Positions 36,136 to 45,847 are shown, counted from the stretch's first letter. The stretch is 64,000 nucleotides of DNA from Deltaproteobacteria bacterium IMCC39146 (GCA_030005635.1 JARUHP010000016.1:31319-95318), one strand, 5' to 3'. Notes: generated by a model not told the origin, from the letters alone. Translations and numbers: made by a program.

Positions 36136-37656
36136 ATGACACAAAAGAGAGATTCAAAACCCATTTTTGTTGCCGGAGCAACCGGGTACATCGGTGCCCG
36201 TCTTGTGCCCCTTCTGTTGGACGCCGGTTATCATGTTCGAGCTCTCGCTCGTGCCCCGGAGAAACTCCAGAACCGTCCCTGGGCAGAACACCCGAAGCTG
36301 GAAATCGTCAAAGGCGATGTTCTGGACAAGTCCTCGCTGCAAAAGGCTCTTGCTGGCTGTCGTGCCGCCTACTACCTGGTCCATTCCATGACTCCTGGAG
36401 TCAGGGACTTTGCTTTCACTGACCGGCAGGCTGCGCGCAACATGGCAGAAGCTGCCGAAGCAGAAAAGCTAGCGCAGATCGTCTATTTGAGTGGCTTGGG
36501 AGACCAAAAGGGAAAGCTCAGCCACCACTTGCAATCGAGAACCGAAGTTGGTGATATCCTGCGTCATGGGCCGGTTCCTGTGACCATCCTGCGGGCGGCG
36601 ATGATCATTGGCTCAGGCAGTGCCTCTTTTGAAATCCTGCGTTACCTGGTTGATCGACTGCCGGTCATGATTACGCCGCGCTGGTTAGATACTCCCTGTC
36701 AACCGATCGGAGTCAGAAATGTCCTCTACTATCTGGTCGGCTGTATTGAAGAACCGAAAACTCTCGGAGAGACTTTTGATGTCGGTCAGCCTGAGATAAC
36801 CAACTATCGGGAATTAATGGAAATCTATGCTCAGGAAGCGGGGCTGCGCCGCCGGCTGATCCTTCCGGTCCCGGTGCTCACGCCACGCCTCAGTTCCTAC
36901 TGGATTCACCTCGTGACCCCGGTCCCAGCTTCAATTGCACGACCCTTGGCCGAAGGCTTGAGCCATCCTGTGGTCTGTCAGGAAAACCGCATTAGAGAGC
37001 TTTTGCCCCAAGACCTTTTCGATGCCCGGAAAGCGATTCGACTGGCGCTTGATCGTCTGCGACAACACCATGTAGAAACCTCCTGGATAGACTCTGGAGC
37101 GATTCATCCGGCAGAATGGAGCGTTCCTGGTGACCCTGGCTGGGCCGGGGGCAGCTTCTATGATGATTCGCGAAAAGTCATTCTGGAGGCACGACCGGAG
37201 GAGGTCTGGCCTGCTGTGAGCTCGATCGGTGGTGAAAATGGCTACTACTATGCCGATTGGCTGTGGCAAATTCGGGGGATCATAGACCGACTCTGTGGCG
37301 GGGTCGGCCTGAGCCGAGGGCGTCGTAGTCAGACAGAGCTCTACCCCGGAGATGCTCTCGACTTCTGGCGGGTGGTCGACGTGCGAAAGCCAGATTACCT
37401 GATGCTTTCCGCCGAGATGAAGATGCCCGGAGAAGCGGTCCTTTCTTTCCGGATTAAGCCCCTGGAGAATGGCCAGGTAGAACTGCAACAGGTTGCCAGG
37501 TTCTTGCCGCGAGGGCTCTTGGGCCTGCTTTACTGGTACTCTGTGATGCCGTTTCATCATTATGTTTTTAATGGCATGCTGAAAGGCATAGTAAAGGCCT
37601 CCGGAAAAACGATTCTTCGTGGTCCGGAAGGTTTCAAAACGGTCGAAGATCAATAG
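36136..37656 (+). CDS. NAD(P)-binding epimerase-like/DUF2867 protein
   Basis: A 506-residue two-domain protein. The amino domain (about 1-300) is an extended SDR/NmrA-like Rossmann fold with VAGATGYIGARLVPLLLDAGY and AYYLVHSM. The carboxy domain (about 330-500) is DUF2867/SRPBCC-like (SRKVILEARPEEVWPAVSSIGGENGYYYADWLWQ, WRVVDVRKPDYLMLSAEMKMPGEA). This pairing is known in proteins of uncertain function related to YbjT. There is no operon partner. Confidence 0.82.
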   Translation: MTQKRDSKPIFVAGATGYIGARLVPLLLDAGYHVRALARAPEKLQNRPWAEHPKLEIVKGDVLDKSSLQKALAGCRAAYYLVHSMTPGVRDFAFTDRQAARNMAEAAEAEKLAQIVYLSGLGDQKGKLSHHLQSRTEVGDILRHGPVPVTILRAAMIIGSGSASFEILRYLVDRLPVMITPRWLDTPCQPIGVRNVLYYLVGCIEEPKTLGETFDVGQPEITNYRELMEIYAQEAGLRRRLILPVPVLTPRLSSYWIHLVTPVPASIARPLAEGLSHPVVCQENRIRELLPQDLFDARKAIRLALDRLRQHHVETSWIDSGAIHPAEWSVPGDPGWAGGSFYDDSRKVILEARPEEVWPAVSSIGGENGYYYADWLWQIRGIIDRLCGGVGLSRGRRSQTELYPGDALDFWRVVDVRKPDYLMLSAEMKMPGEAVLSFRIKPLENGQVELQQVARFLPRGLLGLLYWYSVMPFHHYVFNGMLKGIVKASGKTILRGPEGFKTVEDQ

Positions 37657-37736
37657 TCAGGATCAGAAAAGTTTTACAGGCCCTGTTTCACGAGTCTTGC
37701 CTTTATGGCGGACCATACAAGTGCAAGGAGTTCTCA

Positions 37737-38216
37737 ATGAAACGATTGATTCGTGCCGGAACTGTTCTTGCCGAGGCGTTGCTGGCTAAGAACGCTGCTG
37801 CTCTGCAGGTTGGTGATGCGGCCCCTGATTTTACTGCCATGTCGACCCGGGGAAAGATCACCCTCAGTCAGGCCCTGGAGAAGGGGCCGGTTGTGCTCGC
37901 CTTGTACTATGCCGATTTCACCCCTGGCTGAGCCAGTGAAATGCAGGCTTTTCAAAATGACATCAATCGTTTCGAAAAGCTCGGCGCCCAGGTTCTGGGC
38001 GTAAGTGCCGATTCTCTGGAAACACATGAAGATTTTGTCAAAAAGCTCGGCCTGAACTTTTCACTGCTCGTCGACAAAGGGTCCATCCGCAAAATCTATG
38101 GGAGTGGTCGATTAACCTACTTAATCGACCACTCCGGGATTCTTCGCTATGTTCATAAGGGGATGCCGGCTAACGACAGGTTGCTTCAAGAGATTGGCAA
38201 CCTGCAATATTTTTGA
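37737..38216 (+). CDS. Selenocysteine peroxiredoxin (in-frame UGA at codon 65)
   Basis: A 159-residue thioredoxin-fold peroxidase read through one in-frame TGA (37929-37931). The context YYADFTPG-U-ASEMQAF aligns with the peroxidatic Cys position (TPGCT) of BCP/PrxQ peroxiredoxins, and the sequence continues in the same frame with no further stop through VLGVSADSLETHEDFVKKLGL and SGRLTYLIDHSGILRYVHKGM. The simplest reading is Sec rather than termination. A GCTTTTC/GAAAAGC stem at 37947-37980 lies at a distance where bacterial SECIS elements occur, but I cannot confirm its apical loop. The start has AAGGAG upstream and an exported-like amino terminus. It would reduce peroxides. Confidence 0.85.
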
Positions 38217-38367
38217 AGTTAAGGTTTCCCTTCTGTTCAGTGGTGAGAATGCTCCACTGATTGTAATGAAGTAGAACCGTTTAGCAGGTTTCTCCTGGCC
38301 CTGGTCTCGTGTACAATTGAAGCAGCTTTATGACGCTATTTTTATTCACCAGGGCCAGGTCACTGCC

Positions 38368-39530
38368 ATGTCAAATGAAGAAGATCGTTTCAGAAAGATG
38401 GTTGAGCACTCCCATGATTGGTTTGGGAGTTTGACGAAAATTCTTGTTTTACCTATGTAAGTCCGCAAATCCGAAATTTGCTGGGTTATGACCCCAGTGA
38501 GTTAATGGGATTGAATGCCTTCGACCTGATGGATCCTGATGAGGCAGAGCGTGTTCATGAACACTTTGATTCATTCGCAAAAAAATACCTGCCATTTAAA
38601 AATTTAATCAACATAAACCGTAGCTAAAATGGCCATGAGGTTGTGATTGAATCGAGTGCCACACCTGTTTTTAATGAGGAAGGTCAATTCCGGGGATACC
38701 GGGGGATCGACCGCGACATCACTCAGCGCAAGAAAGTGTCAGATGAATTACAGGAAAGCAAAGAGAAGCTCCAAAATATTTTTGACACGTCTTCCGAGTG
38801 GATCGGGGAAAACCCTGCTTGAAGAAACTGACGTCAGGCTTCTTTTGGATATCGCTATAAAAGATATCGGTATTGGTATCCCGTCAGGTCAGCTGGAAAA
38901 GAATTTGAGCCCTTTGCTCAAGCCCCCGAGTTAATAGTCAGAACTACGGTGGCTCCGGATTGGGCTTGTTTATCAGTCGAAGTCTTGCCGCCTTGATGGG
39001 GGGGGGACCTCCGTGTTGAGATTCAGGTGGGGACCGGAAGCACCTTTCACTTTATTCTTCCCTTAAAGAAAAAGACCGGTCATGTCGTAGAAAAAACCCT
39101 TTCTGAGAGTGATGTTCCGCGGTGGAAAGGCCCAACTTTAAATGTCATCCTGGCCGAGGATAACCCTGTCAGTACACAGTTTATAAAGATGGTTCTGGAA
39201 AATTTTGGTCATAGGGTTACGCACGCTGTTAATGGCAAGGTCGCCATTGATCTCTTCAAGGCGAATGCTTTTGATATTGTGTTCATGGATATTCAGATGC
39301 CGGTGATGGATGGTGTCGCAGCCCTGAGCATCCTGCGTGAACTCGAGCAGTTTAACGGAAGACCCCAGACAGTGATCGCCCTGACTGCTTTTGCTCTCAT
39401 CGGTGATCAGGGAAAATATCTGGAGATGGGTTTTGACGGTTACCTGAGCAAGCCGTTCACAACCAGGGTGCTCGTGGATGGGATTGTGCGTGTTCTGCCA
39501 AGTGAAGCTAACCCAGTCGCAGCTATTTAA
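38368..39530 (+). pseudogene. Decayed hybrid histidine kinase (PAS, HATPase, receiver)
   Basis: Remnants of one PAS-type hybrid kinase lie in successive frames. ATG 38368 opens (EDRFRKMVEHSHDW); the PAS domain continues in another frame (FTYVSPQIRNLLGYDPSELMG), hits a TAA near 38627, resumes with PVFNEEGQFRGYRGIDRDITQ, then runs into a second PAS fragment. The dimerisation region is missing. ATPase pieces (IKDIGIGIPSGQLE, then GGSGLGLFISRSLAALM) follow in different frames, with a run of nine G near 39000. Only the carboxy receiver (39027-39530: VILAEDNP, VFMDIQMPVMDG, SKPF) is intact and might still be expressed alone. At least three lesions make a sequencing error an unlikely explanation. 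Confidence 0.82.
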
Positions 39531-39645
39531 TGGTGTATTTTTTATTGCTGAAGAGCTTGAAGTTTCGTTTTTTGCCAATACTTATTGTGGAGATGATCGC
39601 TCTGTACAAACCTTCTATGCTGCCCTCTGCAGCTTTGCGAACCAT

Positions 39646-40269
39646 ATGCTAACACCACTCATCCAAGGCTTCACCCTCGGCGCCAGCCTGATCATTGCGA
39701 TTGGCAGTCAGAACGCATTTGTCCTTCGCCAGGGGTTGAGGAAGGAATACGTATTCACAATCTGCACCCTCTGCTTTTTGTGCGACGCGCTGCTTATTCT
39801 CCTCGGAGTCGGTGGCTTCGGAACTTTGGTCGCCTCCTCGGAAAGTCTGATGTTGGCTGCCCGTTGGGGAGGGGCCTTCTTTCTGTTTATTTACGGAGTG
39901 AAATCTTTCCGCTCAGCGTTTAAAGCAGAGGCCATGGAGGTTGATCCGTCAGATCAACCGGCTTCAGGGCTGACCTGGGCCATCGCGACAACTCTTGCTC
40001 TGACCCTGCTCAACCCGCACGTCTACCTTGATACGGTCATTCTTCTCGGCAGTATTGCGGGCCAGTTCCCTGAAAATCAAAGACCCTCTTTCGCCATTGG
40101 TGCCGTCTGTGCCTCAATGCTCTGGTTTTACGGCTTGGGCTACGGTTCTCGTGTCCTGACTCCCCTTTTTCGCAAAAAGATCGCCTGGAAAATCCTCGAT
40201 ATATTGATTGGCGGGGTCATGTGGGCGATTGCCAGCAGCCTGCTCTGGCCGATTCTGGTTGCGGCATAA
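39646..40269 (+). CDS. argO: LysE/ArgO-family amino-acid exporter
   Basis: A 207-residue membrane protein with about six helices. GFTLGASLIIAIGSQNAFVLRQGLRKEYVFTICTLC and LALTLLNPHVYLDTVILLGSIAGQF are the LysE-family hallmarks (Arg/Lys exporters). The ATG at 39646 begins the family-typical protein; the longer frame from 39478 adds non-homologous residues that overlap the preceding pseudogene. The function is inferred from family only. Confidence 0.87.
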   Translation: MLTPLIQGFTLGASLIIAIGSQNAFVLRQGLRKEYVFTICTLCFLCDALLILLGVGGFGTLVASSESLMLAARWGGAFFLFIYGVKSFRSAFKAEAMEVDPSDQPASGLTWAIATTLALTLLNPHVYLDTVILLGSIAGQFPENQRPSFAIGAVCASMLWFYGLGYGSRVLTPLFRKKIAWKILDILIGGVMWAIASSLLWPILVAA

Positions 40270-40707
40270 TTCATCTGTTTTCAGTCTAGAGATAAATACG
40301 CAAGGGCTATGCCTACAACCCAAACAAAGGCTGTAACTATTTAACGCGAAGGCGCGAAGGGGTAAAGAAAGCCCGTAAAGAAAACCACTTCAGAAAGCAA
40401 GAATAATCACCTTTTGCGTCTTTCCTGGCTTTTCTTAGCTTTGCGTTGGTCTTTTGATCTCAGCGCTTATTGTTTTGGTGTGAAGACGTATTCCCTTTGT
40501 TTGGTTTATTGACTCGTTTTTTATAAGGTTAAGAGCTTTACCTCTGCGCTCTCTGCGACTCTGCTTTAAATATTTTTTTGGTTGTAGAACCAAAACAAAA
40601 AGCGACCCCGAAGGGTCGCTCTCATAATGGTTAATGATCGGGATGGCAAGACTTGAAGCAATGCCTCCAGCTCACATAGCTAGCGTGCTAAAGCATGTTC
40701 TCCCGCC
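40270..40707. other. Intergenic region with decayed repeats
   Basis: This 438-base gap holds degenerate GCGAAGG and CTCTGCGCTCTCTGCG-type wording, related to the inverted repeat at 32774-32856, and the isolated old copy of the tRNA-half block (40591-40660). No gene is seen. Confidence 0.6.
40591..40660 (-). repeat. tRNA-half/terminator block, oldest outlying copy
   Basis: A perfect AGCGACCC-CGAA-GGGTCGCT hairpin followed, in the minus reading, by T-rich sequence, and preceded by a degenerate tRNA 3' half (TGATCGGGATGGCAAGACTTGAA). The layout and hairpin match the blocks at 51.9-63.7 kb. It ends the orphan dctP gene, so it acts at least as that gene's terminator. Confidence 0.72.
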
Positions 40708-41760
40708 TTATTGTTTAGCCAGTTCGTCACGCACCCCTTTAAAATATTCAGCGCCAATTTTCGCTCCCCACTTTTCATACATCGGCTTAGCTTTGTCGAT
40801 GAGCTGAGCCCTGTCTTGCAAAGAGAGTGAATAGAAGGAGACGCCGCTAGCCTTGGCCGCTTCAATCTGTTCCGCCTGTTGTTTTTGAGTCAGAGAGCGA
40901 GCAACGGCACTTTCCTCCTTAATTGTATCGAGAAGGATCTGGCGAAGATCTTGCGGAAGCTTGTCGAGCCAGCGTGTGTTGCTGAGGTGAATATAAAGGC
41001 CCTGTGCATAGTCAAGCTGGGTGTAATTCTTCGCTACATTGAATTTTCCACTGATGTTACAAACGATAGGCGTGTGGTCAAGGCCGGTAATGACGCCTGT
41101 CTGTAACGCTTGAGGGACATCCGGCCAAGGCATTACGGTGAATTTGAGCCCCCAGGCTTTGTAGAAGTCAATGTTGACAGGAGCCTGGGCGATTCGGAAG
41201 TTGATTGATTTTGCCTCTTCAATGTTCTTGACGGGGGAATTTGTTGCCCAGCCATACGAGCCATATCCAGTGACGTCTGTGACGACGATGTTTTGTTCTA
41301 ACGCGGCATCCTGAAAGGGTTGCCAGAGTTTCGGTGTTTCTCGAAAATGGTCCAGTTTCTCAAAGGTATCAACGACATAGGGAAGATTTACGATGCCGAG
41401 TGTGTCAGAAATATTGGCCGCAGCAACGGAAGAGCTCATCATGCCGTGAACGGCTCCCATCTGCAGTTTGCGAATGACGTCCTTCTCGCCGCCCAGCTGT
41501 GAAAGAGGCCTGAAGTCAACGAAGAGCCGACCATCACTTTTCTCCCAGACCTTGTCACGGATTCTATAGCCAACTCCGACGCCTTCGATTGCTGGATGTC
41601 CAACGCATGACAACAGGTAAGTGTGTTCTGCGCTGCTCGGATCGAACTTGGGCTTCCAGTTCGCTGTAGGGTCCTTGCCTTTGGCGGCAAGAGCTGAAGT
41701 GCCCGTTAAGGTGGAGAGAGCAAAGAACAGAATGAAGATCGACAATTTTAGGGTATGCAT
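40708..41760 (-). CDS. Orphan TRAP substrate-binding protein (DctP)
   Basis: A 350-residue periplasmic receptor with a signal peptide ending near TSALAAKG. RDKVWEKSDGRLFVDFRPLSQLGGEKDVIRKLQMGAVHGMMSS and the binding-site region FRIAQAPVNIDFYKAWGLKFTVMPWPDVPQALQTGVITGLDHTP place it in the DctP family. No DctQ or DctM permease is adjacent, so it must use a transporter encoded elsewhere or serve in sensing. Its 3' end abuts a tRNA-half/terminator block. Confidence 0.85.
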   Translation of the reverse strand: MHTLKLSIFILFFALSTLTGTSALAAKGKDPTANWKPKFDPSSAEHTYLLSCVGHPAIEGVGVGYRIRDKVWEKSDGRLFVDFRPLSQLGGEKDVIRKLQMGAVHGMMSSSVAAANISDTLGIVNLPYVVDTFEKLDHFRETPKLWQPFQDAALEQNIVVTDVTGYGSYGWATNSPVKNIEEAKSINFRIAQAPVNIDFYKAWGLKFTVMPWPDVPQALQTGVITGLDHTPIVCNISGKFNVAKNYTQLDYAQGLYIHLSNTRWLDKLPQDLRQILLDTIKEESAVARSLTQKQQAEQIEAAKASGVSFYSLSLQDRAQLIDKAKPMYEKWGAKIGAEYFKGVRDELAKQ

Positions 41761-41916
41761 CTGCGAGACTCCTTAGTTTTGAGTGGTTTTGTAGAAGCGG
41801 CTTGATGCTAGTTTATTTATGAAAAAAAATCAATGACGGGGTGGACAAGGTTCAGTACTTCGATATGTTCTTTCTTGGTTATGTTTGATGATGCCTCTTG
41901 GTAAGGAGTTTAAGGT

Positions 41917-43260
41917 ATGAAAAATTTGTTCTTTTTTGCTCTGTCGGCTTCTCTGTTAGCCTTTTTGGGAGGAAACAAACTGTTGCACGCTTCTCCTGGC
42001 GTAGGGCCGGCGGAGGTAGGGGCTGTTGCCGCCACCGTTGAAACAAAGGCCGTAATATCACAGTTGTTTGAGCCCGGTTCCTTTGAGGATCCCAAGGTCT
42101 GTTCAACATGTCATCGTGATATCTATAGCGAGTGGTCGAAGTCCATGCATGCTTACGCATGGGAGGACAAGTGGTATCAACCCGATTATCTTCTGGCTCA
42201 TCAGCAGACCGACGGTGCTACTGATGTCCTCTGTGGCGCCTGTCATGCGCCCATTGCGGCGCGTACGGGACTTTTACCTCCGGCCGATGGAAGCAAGTTC
42301 GACGCTGCTTCGCGTCGTGGTATCTCCTGTGATTTTTGCCACACCGTGACAGGTGTGAGCCAGATGTACAATATGGGACATGATTCGGCACCAGGTAACG
42401 TGAAGCGTGGCCCTAGGGGAGATGGCAAATCACTTTATCACGAGGTGAAAAACACGAAAATTCATAGCAAAGCAGCTTTTTGCGGCTCCTGTCACATGGT
42501 CATCCATCCTGCCACCGGTACGCATATTATTGATACCTGGGACGACTGGAAGAACAACGAATATGGCAAGCAAGGTATCCGTTGCCAGGATTGTCATATG
42601 ACCCCCACACCCGGGATCACCCAATCGCCAGGTCGTGCGGCCTTGATGGGTAAACCACGGGAAAACCTTGCTTTTCACGGCTTTATCGGTGGCAGCTCTT
42701 ATGCTCAGGATGAGATGGGCAACCACGAGCAGGCGGAACTGTCCCGGGAGTTCCTGCGTGCCGCCGCCGAGGTCAAACTTGCTGAGAAGATCACGGATGA
42801 CGGAACTCTTGAGCTGACAGTGGATGTTCATAATGTTGGTGCCGGCCACAAGATTCCCACAGGAACCACATATATCCGCATCATGTGGCTGCAGATTGAG
42901 GTGGTCGATAGCGAGGGCAAATTGGTCTACAGCTCAGGAATGGTTGATGACAAAAATTACGTCGACCCGAACGCAGTCTTCTTCCGGGTTCTTTTCAAAG
43001 ACGCAGAGGGCAATTTGACGGGTAAGAGCTGGCAAGCCCATGGTATTGGCTACGACAGGCGCATTCCCGCAAAGGGCAAGGACAGCGAAACTTACCGCAT
43101 CGCGTTGCCGGGTAAAGGTGATTACAAGGTCACCTCACGCCTCATGTATCGATCGATGACACAAGCTTCTCTGGATGCAATTTTTGAACAGACGGGTGAA
43201 GCTTTGCCGCCGGTTGTTAGTGTTGAGATGGCCGCGGCGCAAGCGAAGGTTAAATTCTAA
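41917..43260 (+). CDS. Five-heme c-type cytochrome with carboxy beta domain
   Basis: A 447-residue exported multiheme cytochrome. Signal peptide ends about residue 25. Five CxxCH motifs bind heme: C62-H66 (CSTCH), C106-H110 (CGACH), C138-H142 (CDFCH), C189-H193 (CGSCH) and C223-H227 (CQDCH). The carboxy part (about 260-447) is a heme-free beta-rich domain (VDVHNVGAGHKIPTGTTYIRIMWLQIEVVDSEGK). The layout resembles cytochrome c554-related proteins of metal- and sulfur-reducing bacteria, and likely moves electrons through the periplasm. An AAGGAG site supports the start. A strong terminator follows. Confidence 0.87.
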   Translation: MKNLFFFALSASLLAFLGGNKLLHASPGVGPAEVGAVAATVETKAVISQLFEPGSFEDPKVCSTCHRDIYSEWSKSMHAYAWEDKWYQPDYLLAHQQTDGATDVLCGACHAPIAARTGLLPPADGSKFDAASRRGISCDFCHTVTGVSQMYNMGHDSAPGNVKRGPRGDGKSLYHEVKNTKIHSKAAFCGSCHMVIHPATGTHIIDTWDDWKNNEYGKQGIRCQDCHMTPTPGITQSPGRAALMGKPRENLAFHGFIGGSSYAQDEMGNHEQAELSREFLRAAAEVKLAEKITDDGTLELTVDVHNVGAGHKIPTGTTYIRIMWLQIEVVDSEGKLVYSSGMVDDKNYVDPNAVFFRVLFKDAEGNLTGKSWQAHGIGYDRRIPAKGKDSETYRIALPGKGDYKVTSRLMYRSMTQASLDAIFEQTGEALPPVVSVEMAAAQAKVKF

Positions 43261-43368
43261 CCGAATCGCTGCGATGTCGGGGGAAAGAGAAAAAGAGCAA
43301 ACTTGGGCAGGCCGTTTGGATTAATGACAAGGTTCGGCAGAGTGTTAACTGTTCGAGTTGCCGTGCAG

Positions 43369-43403
43369 AGAGCAACAGATTGTTTATCTGTTGCTCTTTT
43401 TTT
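43369..43403 (+). terminator. Strong terminator of the five-heme cytochrome gene
   Basis: Perfect stem GAGCAACAGAT / ATCTGTTGCTC with a five-base loop followed by seven T. Confidence 0.93.
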
Positions 43404-43472
43404 GTTTTGAACGGCTAAAGAAAATCGTCGGCGCGCTTACCGGCAGAGGCCAAACTTTTACCCGGCCGGAGA

Positions 43473-44603
43473 TCAGTGTAGGGGGGGGGCGTCCTCGCAA
43501 TCATGGTCGTTGATGGTCACCGGGAGGCGAAGTGTAATGGTTGTGCCTTCCCCTTGTTGGCTCTCCACATAGATTTTACCACGATGTTGTTTGACCAGGT
43601 TGCTAACGATGACCATCCCGAGCCCTATACCGAAATCTTTGGTTGAAAAAAGCGGGTCGAAAATCTTTTCTTTAACTTCGTCGGGCATGCCAATGCCATT
43701 ATCATTGATTTGTATCTCATACCTGTCCTGCAGGGGCTTTACGGAAATGCTCATGACCTTGTGGTCTGATGATTTCGATTCAAGAGCATGTATGGCGTTG
43801 CTGATGAGGTTGACTATAACCTGGCGAAGCTTGTCCTGGTCAAACTGTGCTTGCAGATTCACTGCCAGGTCGCGTTCGACAATGATAGTTTCCGGAATCT
43901 GCTGCTCTTCTATGACATTATTCAGCCAGAGATCGACAGAAGCTTTAGACAGACTCAGTTTTTTAACTCGGGCATAACTCGTCAACTCTTCGACAATCTT
44001 GACACATCTATTGATGCTGCGCTCAGCTAACTCAATAGGGCGGTTTACACGTTGGCGGTCTTTGCTCTCAAGGCTTTCCTCTATAGAAAATAAGGCGGAC
44101 TGGATGGTGCCTAATGGATTGCGAAGCTCGTGGCTGACCGTAGCCGTCAACTGGCCCAGGGTGGCCAGTCGCTCTTGTTGAAGTAACTCCGCTTGCGCGC
44201 CTTCAAGTTCTTGAGTGCGGTTCTTGACAAGTTGCTCAAGGTGTTCCCTATGTTCTGCCAATTCCTTTTCGGCCTCCTGTGCTTTTAACAGAGAGGGGAT
44301 CATCTTATAAAAACCGATAAGAACCATGATAAACCCAAGGAGGTAGCCAGGGAGTTTTTCCAGGAACGCTTCAATGACTGTGTCGCCTATGATGACGAAC
44401 TTTTCAAGCCCGGGGATTTCATCGGTTATGTCCAGAATTGTTGCAAAAGTGATCAGGGTAAAGCCTATAAGGATCTGCTTCCAACCTGGGTGCCCTGCCA
44501 GTGAAGTGAGTTTGCCCCTGTAAAAGAGAATTAACAGTAATGCAATCAGAACAAAGGCTCTGATACATTCAAGGATTAAATCATTTGTGCTCATCACGTC
44601 CAT
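43473..44603 (-). CDS. Membrane sensor histidine kinase
   Basis: A 376-residue kinase with three or four amino-terminal membrane helices (about 8-95), a short coiled-coil (KAQEAEKELAEHREHLEQLV), a HisKA H-box (VSHELRNPLGTIQSAL) and an HATPase_c domain with NLISNAIHAL, NDNGIGMP and GIGLGMVIVSNLV. There is no receiver or regulator gene beside it. The membrane helices without a large loop suggest sensing within the membrane, for example quinone state. The ATG at 44603 is chosen; a TTG lies six codons upstream with no ribosome site. Confidence 0.85.
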   Translation of the reverse strand: MDVMSTNDLILECIRAFVLIALLLILFYRGKLTSLAGHPGWKQILIGFTLITFATILDITDEIPGLEKFVIIGDTVIEAFLEKLPGYLLGFIMVLIGFYKMIPSLLKAQEAEKELAEHREHLEQLVKNRTQELEGAQAELLQQERLATLGQLTATVSHELRNPLGTIQSALFSIEESLESKDRQRVNRPIELAERSINRCVKIVEELTSYARVKKLSLSKASVDLWLNNVIEEQQIPETIIVERDLAVNLQAQFDQDKLRQVIVNLISNAIHALESKSSDHKVMSISVKPLQDRYEIQINDNGIGMPDEVKEKIFDPLFSTKDFGIGLGMVIVSNLVKQHRGKIYVESQQGEGTTITLRLPVTINDHDCEDAPPLH

Positions 44604-44707
44604 GTTTGAAGCCCGCCCCAAAAGAATTTGTCATGTAAGTAAATGCCTTAACCTACAACAAGTTAATATTGCCGGTCAAAGAAAGACGGAGCAGACTTTT
44701 TTTTGCG

Positions 44708-44753
44708 ACAAAGCCCGCCAGAGAATTTCCTCTGCCGGGCTTTGTTGTTTTTC
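44708..44753. terminator. Strong hairpin after the EB_dh-like gene
   Basis: ACAAAGCCCGCCAGAGA pairs with TCTGCCGGGCTTTGT, with T in the plus direction and A-rich sequence on the other side. It separates the kinase gene from the end of the minus-strand heme-protein gene. Confidence 0.75.
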
Positions 44754-44767
44754 AATGTATGTGCGTT

Positions 44768-45808
44768 TTACTTGAACTTTAAGATTAAAGTGTCGTCGTG
44801 GTACAGGTGGTTGATCTGACTGTTGTCAAACACTGAGATGCCAAAATGGTAGAGTTTGCTCAAGTCGTCAAACTGAACGTCCTGAATATCAGCTTTCTCC
44901 CCACTAGTAACCAACTTTCTGCGAATTTCCACAATCCATACGCCGTTGTCCCACTTGCCGCGCATCTCGATATCACCACGGGGGCCCTGGAAGGCATCGA
45001 TAATAATTCCGGGAACCACATCACCAGCTTTAAAGATGTCGACGAAAGGAGTCTTCAGACTCGGTAAAATATAGTACTCAGCTTCCGCGCTGGGTGGGTA
45101 GTTCATATAGGCTGGAGCGGTCTTGTCTTTGTTGACGTTGTTTACGTAACCGCCACCGGTTTTGACGTCGCCTTTACGACCCCAGCCTTTGTTGGTTTTA
45201 CCATCACTGGTGCTGTCTACAAATTGATCATCTACTTGTCCCAGTGGGCTGGTTCTGACATTTTTGACGTGCCACATATCGATAGTTTCACCTTCTTTGT
45301 TGGTGAACTTGCGACCTGCCGAGGTGTCACCTTCGATATCCATGTGACAGGCGATCATACAACCCTCATTTGTGAAGCCATCGGTATTGATGTTCCAGAA
45401 GATGCCGACTTTATCTTCGTAATAGGTATTGTCGTGGCCGGTACTATCCTTCTTGCTTAGCTGCTTCCATGTTCCATCTTGCTGCTTGACCCAGGGGAAC
45501 CGTGCCAAGCTTTCTGTGGGATCGTCGTATTGGAGTAAGAGATAAAGGTACTCATCGTCATAGAGCGACTTCATGGTTACAGTCGTCTCTTTCATGCCGT
45601 CATAGCCGTTGCTTGGCTCGTAGGGGAGGTTGTCCAGTTTTACCGTCAGCGGGGCAGACTTATTCCAGACCTTGTCTACCGTACCTGAGAGCAGAACCGG
45701 TTTGTCTGTTTTTACACTCGTCAGGGTTGTCGCTGCCTGTGCCGTTGCCCCGATGAAGAGCAGGCATACAATCATGGTTAACGATCGAATTAGATACTTT
45801 TGCTTCAT
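44768..45808 (-). CDS. Ethylbenzene dehydrogenase-gamma-like heme-binding protein
   Basis: A 346-residue exported protein with a signal peptide ending at ATAQAATT. LLSGTVDKVWNKSAPLTVKLDNLPY, TTVTMKSLYDDEYLYLLLQYDDPT and GIFWNINTDGFT fit the EB_dh heme-binding domain (as in the heme b subunit of ethylbenzene dehydrogenase and in cytochrome c552-like proteins). A single CMIACH (C-x3-CH) motif could bind heme c covalently. The ATG at 45808 has AAGGA upstream. It probably carries electrons or binds heme in the periplasm; a molybdoenzyme partner is not nearby. Confidence 0.75.
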   Translation of the reverse strand: MKQKYLIRSLTMIVCLLFIGATAQAATTLTSVKTDKPVLLSGTVDKVWNKSAPLTVKLDNLPYEPSNGYDGMKETTVTMKSLYDDEYLYLLLQYDDPTESLARFPWVKQQDGTWKQLSKKDSTGHDNTYYEDKVGIFWNINTDGFTNEGCMIACHMDIEGDTSAGRKFTNKEGETIDMWHVKNVRTSPLGQVDDQFVDSTSDGKTNKGWGRKGDVKTGGGYVNNVNKDKTAPAYMNYPPSAEAEYYILPSLKTPFVDIFKAGDVVPGIIIDAFQGPRGDIEMRGKWDNGVWIVEIRRKLVTSGEKADIQDVQFDDLSKLYHFGISVFDNSQINHLYHDDTLILKFK

Positions 45809-45847
45809 AGTGTTTTCCTTGGTTAGAGAGTCAATCCTTCCCTGCTT

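Noticed and set aside
37929..37931. Ordinary stop codon splitting the peroxiredoxin
   Set aside because: The frame continues with conserved peroxiredoxin sequence and the UGA is at the catalytic position, so Sec is the better reading.
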